From Sedimentibacter sp. (lineage in GTDB: Bacteria; Bacillota; Clostridia; Tissierellales; Sedimentibacteraceae): DNA of 63,230 nucleotides. Under the pieces are notes generated by a model. It saw only the letters and a program-made list of their open reading frames with translations, made no database searches and was not told the DNA's origin. Shown here piece after piece: positions 15,629 through 23,847 of the stretch. Position numbers and translations under genes: made by a program. The DNA is taken from NCBI GenBank assembly GCA_018436705.1, contig JAHDLA010000012.1:1-63230 (forward strand), written 5' to 3'. Within the stretch, counting starts at the first letter, position 1; each line of letters opens with the position of its first letter.

Positions 15629-15949
15629 ATGGCAAAAGAATTTAGTAAGAAGTTCTACAGATCATCTGCGTGGCAGAAGTGTAGGGCTTCTTTTATTATG
15701 CATAGGATTACAATTGACGGCGGTATGTGTGAGCGCTGTAAAGATAAGCCGGGCTATATTGTGGACCATATTGAAGAGTTAACACCTGAGAACATAAACG
15801 ACTTGGACATAACTTTGAGTCATGAGAACCTGCAGTATCTTTGTCTACAATGCCACAATAAAAAAACTTTTGGCAAAAAAGAAAATGAAGAATATTTTTT
15901 TAGAAGTGATGGGCAGATTTACCCACTCCCCCCCGTAAATTATTTGTAA
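15629..15949 (+). CDS. HNH endonuclease of the packaging module
   Basis: The 106-residue protein shows the HNH fold: C-x2-C (MCERCKDKPG), DHIEEL, the central Asn in SHENLQYLC, then LCLQCHNKKT. In many cos-type phages (HK97 gp74 and relatives) such a protein next to terminase is needed for DNA cutting at cos. Here it directly precedes the terminase pair with only a C-rich intergenic region between them. Confidence 0.88.
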   Translation: MAKEFSKKFYRSSAWQKCRASFIMHRITIDGGMCERCKDKPGYIVDHIEELTPENINDLDITLSHENLQYLCLQCHNKKTFGKKENEEYFFRSDGQIYPLPPVNYL

Positions 15950-16020
15950 TTTCCAAGGACTAAGACCGATGGGCAACCTTTAAAAAACACACAGGTCTTA
16001 CACGTGACCCCCCTACCCTA
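15925..16020 (+). other. C-rich segment before terminase, candidate cos
   Basis: Two oligo-C runs (CTCCCCCCCG at 15927-15936 and GACCCCCCTACCC near 16006) bracket the HNH-terminase gap in an otherwise AT-rich phage. GATGGGCA occurs at 15908 and again near 15968. Position between HNH and terminase genes fits cos; the cut position cannot be seen. Confidence 0.35.
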
Positions 16021-16047
16021 AAAATTACATAAAGAGAGGTGATATAT

Positions 16048-16422
16048 GTGGCTATTAAAAAAGAATTGTCAAGAGATGAGAGAATCACCAGAGAAGAAAA
16101 GAGACTTAGGCGAATTTATAAGAATATAAGCAAAGACCAGAAAGCAATCATTGACGGACTAATACAAAGAGCTGCATATATGCGTGTGACATTGGAGGAA
16201 TGGGAAAAAGACATAATTGAAAATGGGTATTATGAAATGTTTACACAGTCAGATAAAACAGAACCATACGAAAGGGAGCGACCGGTTGCAAGATTATATA
16301 ATACTATGAACAAGAATTATCAAAACATCATCAAGCAGTTGACGGATTTAGTACCAAAAGAACAACCAAAGACTAAAAATGATGGCTTTGATGACTTCGT
16401 GAATGGAAGAGAAGATGTTTAA
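16048..16422 (+). CDS. Terminase small subunit
   Basis: The 124-residue helical, charged protein lies directly before the large terminase and overlaps its start by one base. The helical pattern (KDQKAIIDGLIQRAAYMRVT) and the closing MNKNYQNIIKQLTDLVPK resemble P27-type small terminases, which bind the packaging site and recruit the large subunit. GTG 16048 is chosen with GAGAGGTG six bases upstream. Confidence 0.8.
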   Translation: MAIKKELSRDERITREEKRLRRIYKNISKDQKAIIDGLIQRAAYMRVTLEEWEKDIIENGYYEMFTQSDKTEPYERERPVARLYNTMNKNYQNIIKQLTDLVPKEQPKTKNDGFDDFVNGREDV

Positions 16423-18104
16423 TGGTTAAGTACCCAAAAGACTACAACCCCATACTTGAATACTGGTCAGACATTGAAAGTGGCAAAGAAGTTGTATCTG
16501 ACAAGATTTACAGAACTTATAAAAAGGTCGTTTACGATATCAATAATCCAGGTGAATACTTTTATTCACATACAAGAGCAAATCATATAATAGAGTTCGC
16601 TGAAAATTACTGCAAACACTCTAAGGGTAAATTTGGCGGTAAACCAGTTGTATTAGAATTGTGGGAGAAAGCTCACCTTGCAACAGTATTTGGTTTTATA
16701 GACATTAATGGTAATAGAAAATACAGAAAGTCAAAGCTTATTGTAGGTAAAAAAAACGGGAAATCATTACTTGCATCAATTGTTGGGCTATATATGCAAG
16801 TAGGAGATGGCGAACCGGGGCCGGAAGTATATGCAGTAGCAACAAAACGAGACCAAGCTAAAATAATATGGCTTGAAGCAAAGCGAATGGTCAGAAAGTC
16901 CCAATCTTTACTCAAGAGAATACGGACATTAGTTGCAGAATTAATCAGTGATTTCAATGATGGTATATTTAAGCCGCTTGCAAGTGATTCCGATACATTG
17001 GACGGTCTTAATATACATTGTGCGTTGATGGACGAAATTCACCAATGGAAAAACGGTAAAGCATTATATGATATTATAGCTGATGGTGTCAGCGCAAGAG
17101 AGCAGCCATTAATATATATAACTTCAACAGCTGGAACAATCAGAGAAGATATATATGACACTGAATATGAAGAATCAGGAAGAATAATAAACGGATATTT
17201 TGACCCGGATGGTTACCATGATGAGGAAACCATCTCTTTTATTTATGAGCTTGATAACCGAAAGGAATGGACAAATCCGGATTGCTGGAAGAAAGCTAAC
17301 CCAGGTTTAGGCACAATTAAAAATCTTGAAACATTGAGAAGAAAAGTTGAAAAAGCAAAAGCAAATCCGCTTCTTGTAAAAAATCTTGTATGTAAAGAAT
17401 TTAATATTCGTGAAACGAGTACCGAGGCATGGTTATCGTTTGAGGTTTTGAATAATACAGCTACCTATGACATAGAGAAGTTAAAACCTAACTATGGTAT
17501 AGGTGGACTAGATTTGTCAAGCACAACAGACTTAACATGCGCAACGGTAATATTCAGGGTTTCAGGAGATACAATCTTATATGTTAAGCAAATGTATTGG
17601 CTGCCTGCTGACTTATTAGAAAAACGTGTAAGAGAGGATAAGATACCATATGATATTTGGTACGAACAGGATTTGTTGCGACTAAGCGCAGGTAATAAAA
17701 TCAACTATAAAGATGTTACAAATTGGTTTTTAGAAATACAAAATGAAATTGGTATGTATATCTATAAAGTAGGTTATGACAGCTGGAACAGTCAATATAT
17801 AATTGACGAGCTTCAACAAAACTTTGGTAAGGAATCAACAGAAGAGGTTATACAAGGTAAAAAAACAATGTCAAGTCCCATGAAGTCATTTGCAGCGGAT
17901 TTAGAAGCTAAAAGAATTAATTATAACAATAATCCAATTCTAAAATGGAACCTTGCAAATGCAGCAATAGATGTCGATAAGAATGACAACATATCTTTGG
18001 TAAAGACAAGCAATCAAAGAAGGAGAATTGATGGGGTGGCAAGCTTGTTAGATGCTTATATTGCATTAGAAAGACATTATGAGGATTATCTTGGCTTAAT
18101 ATGA
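16422..18104 (+). CDS. Terminase large subunit
   Basis: The 560-residue packaging ATPase-nuclease has Walker A GKKNGKS (109-115) after RKSKLIV, Walker B CALMDE (200-205), a coupling motif ITSTAGT, and a nuclease domain beginning near GLDLSSTTDL (about 364) with later acidic residues. It would translocate DNA into the prohead and cut the concatemer. Full length for the family; start in TAATG overlap with the small subunit; the portal gene begins within the last codons. Confidence 0.95.
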   Translation: MVKYPKDYNPILEYWSDIESGKEVVSDKIYRTYKKVVYDINNPGEYFYSHTRANHIIEFAENYCKHSKGKFGGKPVVLELWEKAHLATVFGFIDINGNRKYRKSKLIVGKKNGKSLLASIVGLYMQVGDGEPGPEVYAVATKRDQAKIIWLEAKRMVRKSQSLLKRIRTLVAELISDFNDGIFKPLASDSDTLDGLNIHCALMDEIHQWKNGKALYDIIADGVSAREQPLIYITSTAGTIREDIYDTEYEESGRIINGYFDPDGYHDEETISFIYELDNRKEWTNPDCWKKANPGLGTIKNLETLRRKVEKAKANPLLVKNLVCKEFNIRETSTEAWLSFEVLNNTATYDIEKLKPNYGIGGLDLSSTTDLTCATVIFRVSGDTILYVKQMYWLPADLLEKRVREDKIPYDIWYEQDLLRLSAGNKINYKDVTNWFLEIQNEIGMYIYKVGYDSWNSQYIIDELQQNFGKESTEEVIQGKKTMSSPMKSFAADLEAKRINYNNNPILKWNLANAAIDVDKNDNISLVKTSNQRRRIDGVASLLDAYIALERHYEDYLGLI

Positions 18105-18118
18105 AAGAGGTGATAAAA

Positions 18119-19282
18119 ATAGGTTTGTTAGATAGATTCAGAAATAAGACCGTATCAGTCACAAAATATAAATTAATTTCTGATGCCGGTGGCGGTTATT
18201 ATTCATTTGGCGGCAACTTATATTACTCTGATATTGTTCGGGCGGCTATAAGGCCAAAGGCTCAAGCAATAGGGAAAATAGTTGGTAAACATATTAGAGA
18301 AACTATAAGAGCTGACGGCAGCAAGGATATTAAAGTAAATCCGGAAGCATATATGCGCTTTTTACTTGAAGAACCTAACCCATATATGACAGGGCAAATG
18401 CTTCAGGAAAAGTTAGCTGTGCAATTGGAATTGAACCACAATGCATTTGCGTACATAGAAAAAGACGAGAATGATTATCCGGTTGCCATATACCCCATAA
18501 ATGCGGCAGTGGGAGAAGCTGTACAAAATTATAACGGCGAATTATTTTTAAGGTTTACTTTAAAAAGTGGTAAGATTGTAACATTTAGATATACAAACAT
18601 AATACATCTAAGGAAGGATTTTAATAATAACGAGATATTCGGAGACAGCCCGGCAAGGGCTTTACTTCCGCTCATGGAAGTAGTAAATGTTATAGACCAA
18701 GGTATAATCAAGGCTATTAAAAATTCAAACATAATAAAGTGGCTATTGAGATTTAAAGCAAATTTAAATCCGGAAGATATAAAAAAGTCAATAAAGGAAT
18801 TTGTTAATAGCTTTCTAAATACAGAAAAGTCTGAATCGGTAGGAGCAGCCGCTGTTGATGCAAAGACGGATGCCATACAGGTTGATCCAAAGGATTATGT
18901 ACCAAATGCAGCTCAAATGGATAGAACTGTACAGAGAATATATTCATTTTTCAATACAAACGCTAAAATAATCCAAGGAAATTATACAGAAGATGAATGG
19001 ATAAGCTACTATGAGGCAAATATTGAGCCTGTTGTTATGCAATTAAGCGGCGAATATACAAGAAAGCTTTTCACACGCAAAGAAAGAGGATTCGGTAATA
19101 AAATCATATTCGAAAGTTCAAATCTGACATTTGCCAGCATGCAGACAAAGCTAAGCCTAGTTAATTTTGTGGACAGGGGAATATTAAATCCCAATGAGGT
19201 AAGAGGTATTCTCAATCTTGCGCCTATTCCGGGTGGAGATGAATATATAAGGAGACTTGATACAAGGCCTGTATCAGAGTAA
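18119..19282 (+). CDS. Portal protein (ATA start likely)
   Basis: The 387-residue protein matches HK97-type portals: AAIRPKAQAIGKIVGK near the N-terminus, PNPYMTGQMLQEKLAVQLEL, then the long-helix wing and IPGGDEYIRR-like end. It forms the dodecameric DNA gate. The best start is ATA 18119 reading GLLDRFRNK, six bases behind AGAGGTG; family members usually begin MGL(L/F)DRF. ATG 18101 has no ribosome site, and TTG 18125 is 12 bases away. Neighbours are terminase and prohead protease. Confidence 0.92.
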   Translation: MGLLDRFRNKTVSVTKYKLISDAGGGYYSFGGNLYYSDIVRAAIRPKAQAIGKIVGKHIRETIRADGSKDIKVNPEAYMRFLLEEPNPYMTGQMLQEKLAVQLELNHNAFAYIEKDENDYPVAIYPINAAVGEAVQNYNGELFLRFTLKSGKIVTFRYTNIIHLRKDFNNNEIFGDSPARALLPLMEVVNVIDQGIIKAIKNSNIIKWLLRFKANLNPEDIKKSIKEFVNSFLNTEKSESVGAAAVDAKTDAIQVDPKDYVPNAAQMDRTVQRIYSFFNTNAKIIQGNYTEDEWISYYEANIEPVVMQLSGEYTRKLFTRKERGFGNKIIFESSNLTFASMQTKLSLVNFVDRGILNPNEVRGILNLAPIPGGDEYIRRLDTRPVSE

Positions 19283-19296
19283 AGAGAGGTGATTAA

Positions 19297-19998
19297 ATGG
19301 CAAAAGTAAATATAAAAGGTGTAATCGTATCAAACGATGAAGTATGGGTTTATGAATGGTTTGAAATTGAATGCACAAGCCCTAATATGGTTAATAAGGA
19401 AATTGAAGCCGCTAAGGGTGAGGATTTAGAAGTTGAGATTAATTCAGGTGGTGGCGATGTATTTGCCGGAAGTGAAATATATACGGCATTAAAATCATAT
19501 ACAGGAAAAGTAATTGTAAAAATTGTAGGATTAGCTGCCAGTGCTGCATCAGTTATAGCAATGTCGGGCGATAATGTAATGATGTCACCTACAGCTCAAA
19601 TGATGATACATAATGTATCTACAATAACAAAGGGCGATTATAGAGATATGGAACATAGTGCCGGAATGCTTAAGGGTGCCAATGTAACAATAGCAAATGC
19701 ATATATGCTTAAAAGCGGAATGAGTCAAAAAGAATTATTAAGCATGATGAATAAAGAAACATGGATGACTCCACAACAAGCATTAAAGCATAATCTGATT
19801 GATGAAATAATGTTTGAAAATGAAATGAAATTAGCAGCAAGCTTTAATAATTCGCAACTACTGCCGCAAGAAGTAATCGACAAAATGAGAAGTACAATTA
19901 AAAGTCCGGCTGATTCACAAAAGAATGAGGCGGATTTTTTATTGCAAAAATCTAAACTAAAATTTTTAAAATTGAAGGGAGAAATGAAGGATGAATAA
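19297..19998 (+). CDS. ClpP-type prohead protease
   Basis: The 233-residue protein is a ClpP/S49-like head maturation protease: N-terminal INSGGGDVFAGSEIYTAL, the nucleophile region GLAASAASVIAMSG (Ser about 86), catalytic His in MIHNVS (about 106), and a C-terminal DEIMFE segment. It cleaves the delta domain of the capsid protein and replaces a separate scaffold-protease. Start ATG follows GAGGTGATTAA. It overlaps the capsid gene start by eight bases. Confidence 0.93.
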   Translation: MAKVNIKGVIVSNDEVWVYEWFEIECTSPNMVNKEIEAAKGEDLEVEINSGGGDVFAGSEIYTALKSYTGKVIVKIVGLAASAASVIAMSGDNVMMSPTAQMMIHNVSTITKGDYRDMEHSAGMLKGANVTIANAYMLKSGMSQKELLSMMNKETWMTPQQALKHNLIDEIMFENEMKLAASFNNSQLLPQEVIDKMRSTIKSPADSQKNEADFLLQKSKLKFLKLKGEMKDE

Positions 19999-21193
19999 AG
20001 AACAATACTTAAAACAAAGAAATGATTTATTGAAAGAGGTTGAAAATCTGATTAACGAGGGAAAAATTGAGGAATCAGATGCAAAAATGAAAGAGGTCGA
20101 AGCACTGGATGATAAATGGGAACAGACTAAGCTTGCCAATGCGAATTTAAATGCATTGAAAGACAAGACAACAGCAACAAATCTTGATAATAAATCTCTG
20201 AATATAGGAGGAAAGACAGTGGCAAAAATTGAGGAAACAAAAGTATTCACAAAAGAAAATGCAATATCATCAGAAGAATATAGAAATGCATATTTAAAAA
20301 CACTGCAGGGAAAAACACTATCAGATGTTGAACAGCAGGCATATTCAACAGCAACCGGAGAAGGCGCAGAGGTTGTTCCTACTATAATGGCAGACAAAAT
20401 TATGAAAAAGGTGTTTCAGATTGCGCCGGTCTTAGAACACATGACAAATCTGTTTCATGTGCCAAACGGATTGAAATTTGGTATTGAGGGAACGAATAAT
20501 GATGCGACCATGCATACCGAAAACGCAGCAATAACACCGTCAGAAGATACTCTTGCTGGAATAACGCTTGGGGCTTATGAAGTAACAAAAGCCTTAAGAG
20601 TGTCAAGAACGGTATCAATTATGTCAATTGATGCATTTGAGGACTTCTTAGTTCAATTGCTTGCTGAAAATCTTGCTAAGAAGCTTGAAAATCTTGTGTT
20701 TAACGGTACAGGCTCTAGCCAACCGACAGGAATAGTAAAGGCAGGCTCCGGAACTTCAGGTGCTTATGTTGAGGGTACAGACTTGTTGTCGATTGCGGCA
20801 GCTACTGCTGTAACGGAGGCTGATATATTGGCATGGTATGCTATGATTGGAAATCATGTTTCCCCAAAAGCATATATGTCAAAAGCTACATTTATGGCAT
20901 ATTTTTATCCGCTTATGAACATGTCAAAGAACATCTCTATCAAATTTATGAATGGGTTGTTCTATATCATGGATGTACCAGTGCATTACACTAATACTTT
21001 AACAAAAGGTACTGCATATATGGCGGCTATGGACCAGCTTATGGGTAATTTTGCAGAGGATATCAATGTAAGAAAATCATCTGAATCCGGCTTCTTGAAC
21101 AATTCCATTGATTATCTTGGAGTATGCGCATTTGACTGTAAACCTATAACAGGCAATGCTGCATTTGCTAAATTTGCAAAGGCACAGTCTTAA
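19991..21193 (+). CDS. Major capsid protein, HK97 fold with N-terminal delta domain
   Basis: The 400-residue protein has a coiled-coil scaffold-like N-terminus (about 1-70; KEQYLKQRNDLLKEVENLIN) that the protease is expected to remove, then the HK97 capsid domain with ATGEGAEVVPTIMADKI, an E-loop region, and FNGTGSSQPTGIV in the P-domain. It forms the icosahedral shell. Encoded directly after the protease, followed by a GNRA-loop hairpin that may limit downstream expression. Confidence 0.95.
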   Translation: MNKEQYLKQRNDLLKEVENLINEGKIEESDAKMKEVEALDDKWEQTKLANANLNALKDKTTATNLDNKSLNIGGKTVAKIEETKVFTKENAISSEEYRNAYLKTLQGKTLSDVEQQAYSTATGEGAEVVPTIMADKIMKKVFQIAPVLEHMTNLFHVPNGLKFGIEGTNNDATMHTENAAITPSEDTLAGITLGAYEVTKALRVSRTVSIMSIDAFEDFLVQLLAENLAKKLENLVFNGTGSSQPTGIVKAGSGTSGAYVEGTDLLSIAAATAVTEADILAWYAMIGNHVSPKAYMSKATFMAYFYPLMNMSKNISIKFMNGLFYIMDVPVHYTNTLTKGTAYMAAMDQLMGNFAEDINVRKSSESGFLNNSIDYLGVCAFDCKPITGNAAFAKFAKAQS

Positions 21194-21197
21194 TATT

Positions 21198-21222
21198 GAG
21201 GGACGAAAGTCCCTCTTGCTTT
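21198..21222 (+). terminator. Hairpin with GAAA tetraloop after the capsid gene
   Basis: A perfect 7-bp stem GAGGGAC/GTCCCTC closed by a GAAA loop is followed by TTGCTTTT. It is probably a weak terminator or mRNA-stabilising element lowering connector-gene expression relative to capsid. Confidence 0.55.
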
Positions 21223-21238
21223 TAAGAGAGGTGAGAAA

Positions 21239-21541
21239 GTGTTAGCAGATATTAAAAAAGCTTTAAGAATAACTAATAATGCCATGGATGCAGAGATTGA
21301 AAGTTTAATTGATGCTGCTAAAATGGATTTAAAAGTAACCGGGATAAATCCAGATAAAACTGTTACAGTAGATGGAGCAGAGGAAATGGATCCGTTAATT
21401 AAACAAACTATAACATTATACTGTAAGGCATATTTTGGTTATGATAATCCGGATGCTGTAAGATTTGGACAATGCTATGATGCTTTAAAAACTCATTTGG
21501 CATTATCAGCTGACTATCAGGTGGTGACTCCTGATGTTTAA
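21239..21541 (+). CDS. Head-tail connector (gp6-like)
   Basis: A 100-residue helical protein with the pattern of HK97 gp6-type adaptors (MLADIKKALRI, AEIESLIDAAKMDL-like helix, ITLYCKAYFGY). It would dock to the portal. GTG 21239 follows AAGAGAGGTGAGAAA. Confidence 0.85.
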   Translation: MLADIKKALRITNNAMDAEIESLIDAAKMDLKVTGINPDKTVTVDGAEEMDPLIKQTITLYCKAYFGYDNPDAVRFGQCYDALKTHLALSADYQVVTPDV

Positions 21542-21824
21542 AGATGTGATAAATCTGGTTTCAGTAACCAATACGGTTAATGACGGTGGAGATACTATTC
21601 AGGTTGAAACAGCAAGAGAAGTATATGCCAATAAGAAGTCAATAAAGCAGAGTGAATTTTATCAAGCTTTTACACTGGGGTTGAAGCCGGAATGTACCTT
21701 TGAGATATATTCGTTTGAGTATGCCTCAGAAAGAAAGCTGACCTATGAAAATAAAGTATATAACATTATAAGGACTTTTGAAAAAGGTGATTTTATAGAA
21801 TTGATTTGCGAGGCGGTGGTATAA
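21534..21824 (+). CDS. Head-tail stopper/adaptor (SPP1 gp16-like)
   Basis: A 96-residue beta-rich protein (VNDGGDTIQVETAREVYAN, TFEIYSFEYASERKLTYENK) of the head-closure family, overlapping the preceding gene by eight bases. It would seal the portal channel and receive the tail. Confidence 0.82.
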   Translation: MFKDVINLVSVTNTVNDGGDTIQVETAREVYANKKSIKQSEFYQAFTLGLKPECTFEIYSFEYASERKLTYENKVYNIIRTFEKGDFIELICEAVV

Positions 21825-22283
21825 ATGCCAATGCCAAAATCGGTCACTAAATACAGCAATAAAAACGGCGTTACATTTACATCAGGTGTAGACCGCGCGA
21901 ACTATACTATCAGGGAACTGTCTAGGGCGGCCCTTAAAGATGTTGCAAAAGTACTGCGTAAGAAGATGATAGCAAAACTGAAAAATCTTCCTGGCATGAA
22001 GAAAAATAAAAGGCTCTATAAGTCGACTCAGTACTGGGTTAGGAAAAAAGAGACTGATCTACAAATGGGATTCAAACACAACACCTGGTATGGAGTTTTA
22101 CAGGAACTTGGCGGCAACAATCAGCCTAAAAGAAGCGTACTACGCGACACAGTATTTGAAAGTGTTGATGATATACAAAAAATAGAAGCACAATATTTAT
22201 CAGCTGTAGAGGACGAAGTAAAAGCAAAATCGTTAATAAATGAAGAAGGGGAAACTGGAGATGAGCAAAACCTGGGCACTTAG
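21825..22283 (+). CDS. HK97 gp10-like tail completion protein
   Basis: The 152-residue protein begins basic and contains AALKDVAKVLRKKMIAKLKN and KTDLQMGFKHNTWYGVLQEL-like features of the gp10 family (the visible text is KKETDLQMGFKHNTWYGVL). It helps attach the tail to the head. The acidic C-terminal tail overlaps the next gene. Confidence 0.82.
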   Translation: MPMPKSVTKYSNKNGVTFTSGVDRANYTIRELSRAALKDVAKVLRKKMIAKLKNLPGMKKNKRLYKSTQYWVRKKETDLQMGFKHNTWYGVLQELGGNNQPKRSVLRDTVFESVDDIQKIEAQYLSAVEDEVKAKSLINEEGETGDEQNLGT

Positions 22284-22638
22284 AGTTGAATTACAGAAAA
22301 TTTTTAAAGTTCTAACGAATAATGTCTTCTATGAAGGCAATCAGGACTTTAATATCTATCCTCGTCTGGTTTATGAGCTTAGCGAAGTGTCTTATAATTC
22401 AGGAAAGATCTTGTATCAATTAGAAGTCAATATATTTGAACATGGTACAAGCACAAAGGCAGTCGATGATTTAGCTGATAGCCTTCAAAATACATTAAAT
22501 AAACATTATTTTATAAACAATGAAATACAATTTGCAGTCTATAGAGGATTGAGGCAAAAAGTAGAAGAGAAAGACAAGTCAATAATTAGGCGAAGATTGC
22601 TATTTGAAATACATTTACATGAATTGAAAGGAGAATGA
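22261..22638 (+). CDS. Tail terminator/completion protein
   Basis: A 125-residue alpha/beta protein in the minor tail U position between gp10-like and major tail genes. ATG 22261 (MSKTWALRVEL) is preferred over 22240. It would cap the growing tail tube. Assignment rests mainly on gene order. Confidence 0.75.
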   Translation: MSKTWALRVELQKIFKVLTNNVFYEGNQDFNIYPRLVYELSEVSYNSGKILYQLEVNIFEHGTSTKAVDDLADSLQNTLNKHYFINNEIQFAVYRGLRQKVEEKDKSIIRRRLLFEIHLHELKGE

Positions 22639-22640
22639 TT

Positions 22641-23237
22641 ATGACGGCACCAAAAGTATTTAGCGGATTTACAAGTTCGACAGCAGAGAAATTATTACTA
22701 GATGCTGGAGCTTTTTTTAAAAATTTTATAGTTGGAACAGATGATTTTGACAGTGCTGTTGCGGCTGGGAAATTGTTGGGAGCAACGCAGGGCGGAGGTT
22801 CTTTTTCAGCGGTTCCTACGGTTAGAGAAATAGGGATAGACGGAGTAAAAGGAGCAGCAAAAGGGTTAGAGGTTATTGATGAATGGGTTGTAACCATTAT
22901 GGCAAACATCAAAGAAGTAAGCCAAGAAGCAATAAAATCAGCACTTGGAACAGGAGTTATTGCAGATGGTCCAACCGGGTATAAAAAAATAACGGCAAAT
23001 AATTATATCCAGCTCACGGATTATGTTGATAATATAACTTGGGTTGGTAAGCTATCCGGATCAGATATGCCAGTTATTATACAGGTGTTGAGTGCGATAT
23101 CACTTGGGGGATTATCACTTACTATGGCAGATAAAGCCGAAGGCCTAATACCTATTACATTCACAGGGCATTACGATGCTGACAAACTGGACACACCACC
23201 GTTTGAAATATATTATCCTGATAGTTTAGTAGAATAG
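22641..23237 (+). CDS. Major tail tube protein
   Basis: The 198-residue protein (GAFFKNFIVGTDDFDSAVAA near the N-terminus; FTGHYDADKLDTPPFEIYYP near the C-terminus) has the placement and features of siphovirus major tail proteins. ATG 22641 has AAAGGAG seven bases upstream. It precedes the frameshifted chaperone pair. Confidence 0.88.
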   Translation: MTAPKVFSGFTSSTAEKLLLDAGAFFKNFIVGTDDFDSAVAAGKLLGATQGGGSFSAVPTVREIGIDGVKGAAKGLEVIDEWVVTIMANIKEVSQEAIKSALGTGVIADGPTGYKKITANNYIQLTDYVDNITWVGKLSGSDMPVIIQVLSAISLGGLSLTMADKAEGLIPITFTGHYDADKLDTPPFEIYYPDSLVE

Positions 23238-23246
23238 GAGGAACAA

Positions 23247-23591
23247 ATGAGAAAATTACAAACACAAGATGTATTTAACGCTCTTAGAGCAATAAGCAAG
23301 GCTAATTTAAAAGAAGAAATTAAGCCAATACTTAAGCAGGCAAGTGCCGAGGGTGTTAATGTTGAAGATGTTGGAATAGAAGGTATACTCGGATTGATAG
23401 AGATATTCTCACAAAACAAAAGCGAACATGCTATATATGATGTATTAGCAGGTCCGTTTGAAATGGAAGCAAAACAAATTGAAACCATGGATATCTTAAC
23501 ACTAGCCGAAAATCTTGAAACGCTTAGTAAGGAGAACGACCTAAAGCGTTTTTTTACTTTATTAGCAGGTTTGATTACAAAGAAACAATAG
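23247..23591 (+). CDS. Tail assembly chaperone, short form (G)
   Basis: The 114-residue helical, acidic protein lies between tail tube and tape measure, the position of lambda G. Near its end, seven T at 23549-23555 (read CGT TTT TTT) form a perfect slippery heptamer. A -1 shift continues into a second open frame to 23842. AGGAGG precedes the ATG. Confidence 0.88.
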   Translation: MRKLQTQDVFNALRAISKANLKEEIKPILKQASAEGVNVEDVGIEGILGLIEIFSQNKSEHAIYDVLAGPFEMEAKQIETMDILTLAENLETLSKENDLKRFFTLLAGLITKKQ

Positions 23592-23842
23592 ACCTGCTAC
23601 TAAGGAGATACAGTTCCTTAGATTATGTATACAGTTTAGAATTAGAAGAAGCTTTTCCTTTCATTGACTACGCTTACCAAAAACGAGAGGAAGAGCTTAT
23701 TTTTCAAAGATGGATTCCTTATCAACATATTAGCTTTGAAGAATTTAGAACACAAATAAAACCTAATAAAATTAAAAGTGATGAGGAAATTCTAACAGAT
23801 GTAAAAGATATTATAACCCTATTCAACAAAGGAAGGGGGTAA
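23247..23842 (+). CDS. Tail assembly chaperone, frameshifted long form (G-T)
   Basis: After a -1 slip at T TTT TTT (23549-23555), translation continues FYFISRFDYKETIDLLLRRY and onward through a charged region to TAA 23840-23842, giving about 198 residues. The second frame has no start codon or ribosome site of its own. It is equivalent to lambda gpGT, which coats the tape measure during tail assembly. Frameshift inferred from sequence. Confidence 0.85.
23549..23555 (+). promoter_or_regulatory. -1 programmed frameshift heptamer T TTT TTT
   Basis: Zero-frame codons are CGT TTT TTT ACT. Slippage by one base joins the two chaperone frames; the zero frame ends 36 bases later. Confidence 0.85.
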
Positions 23843-23847
23843 GTGCT

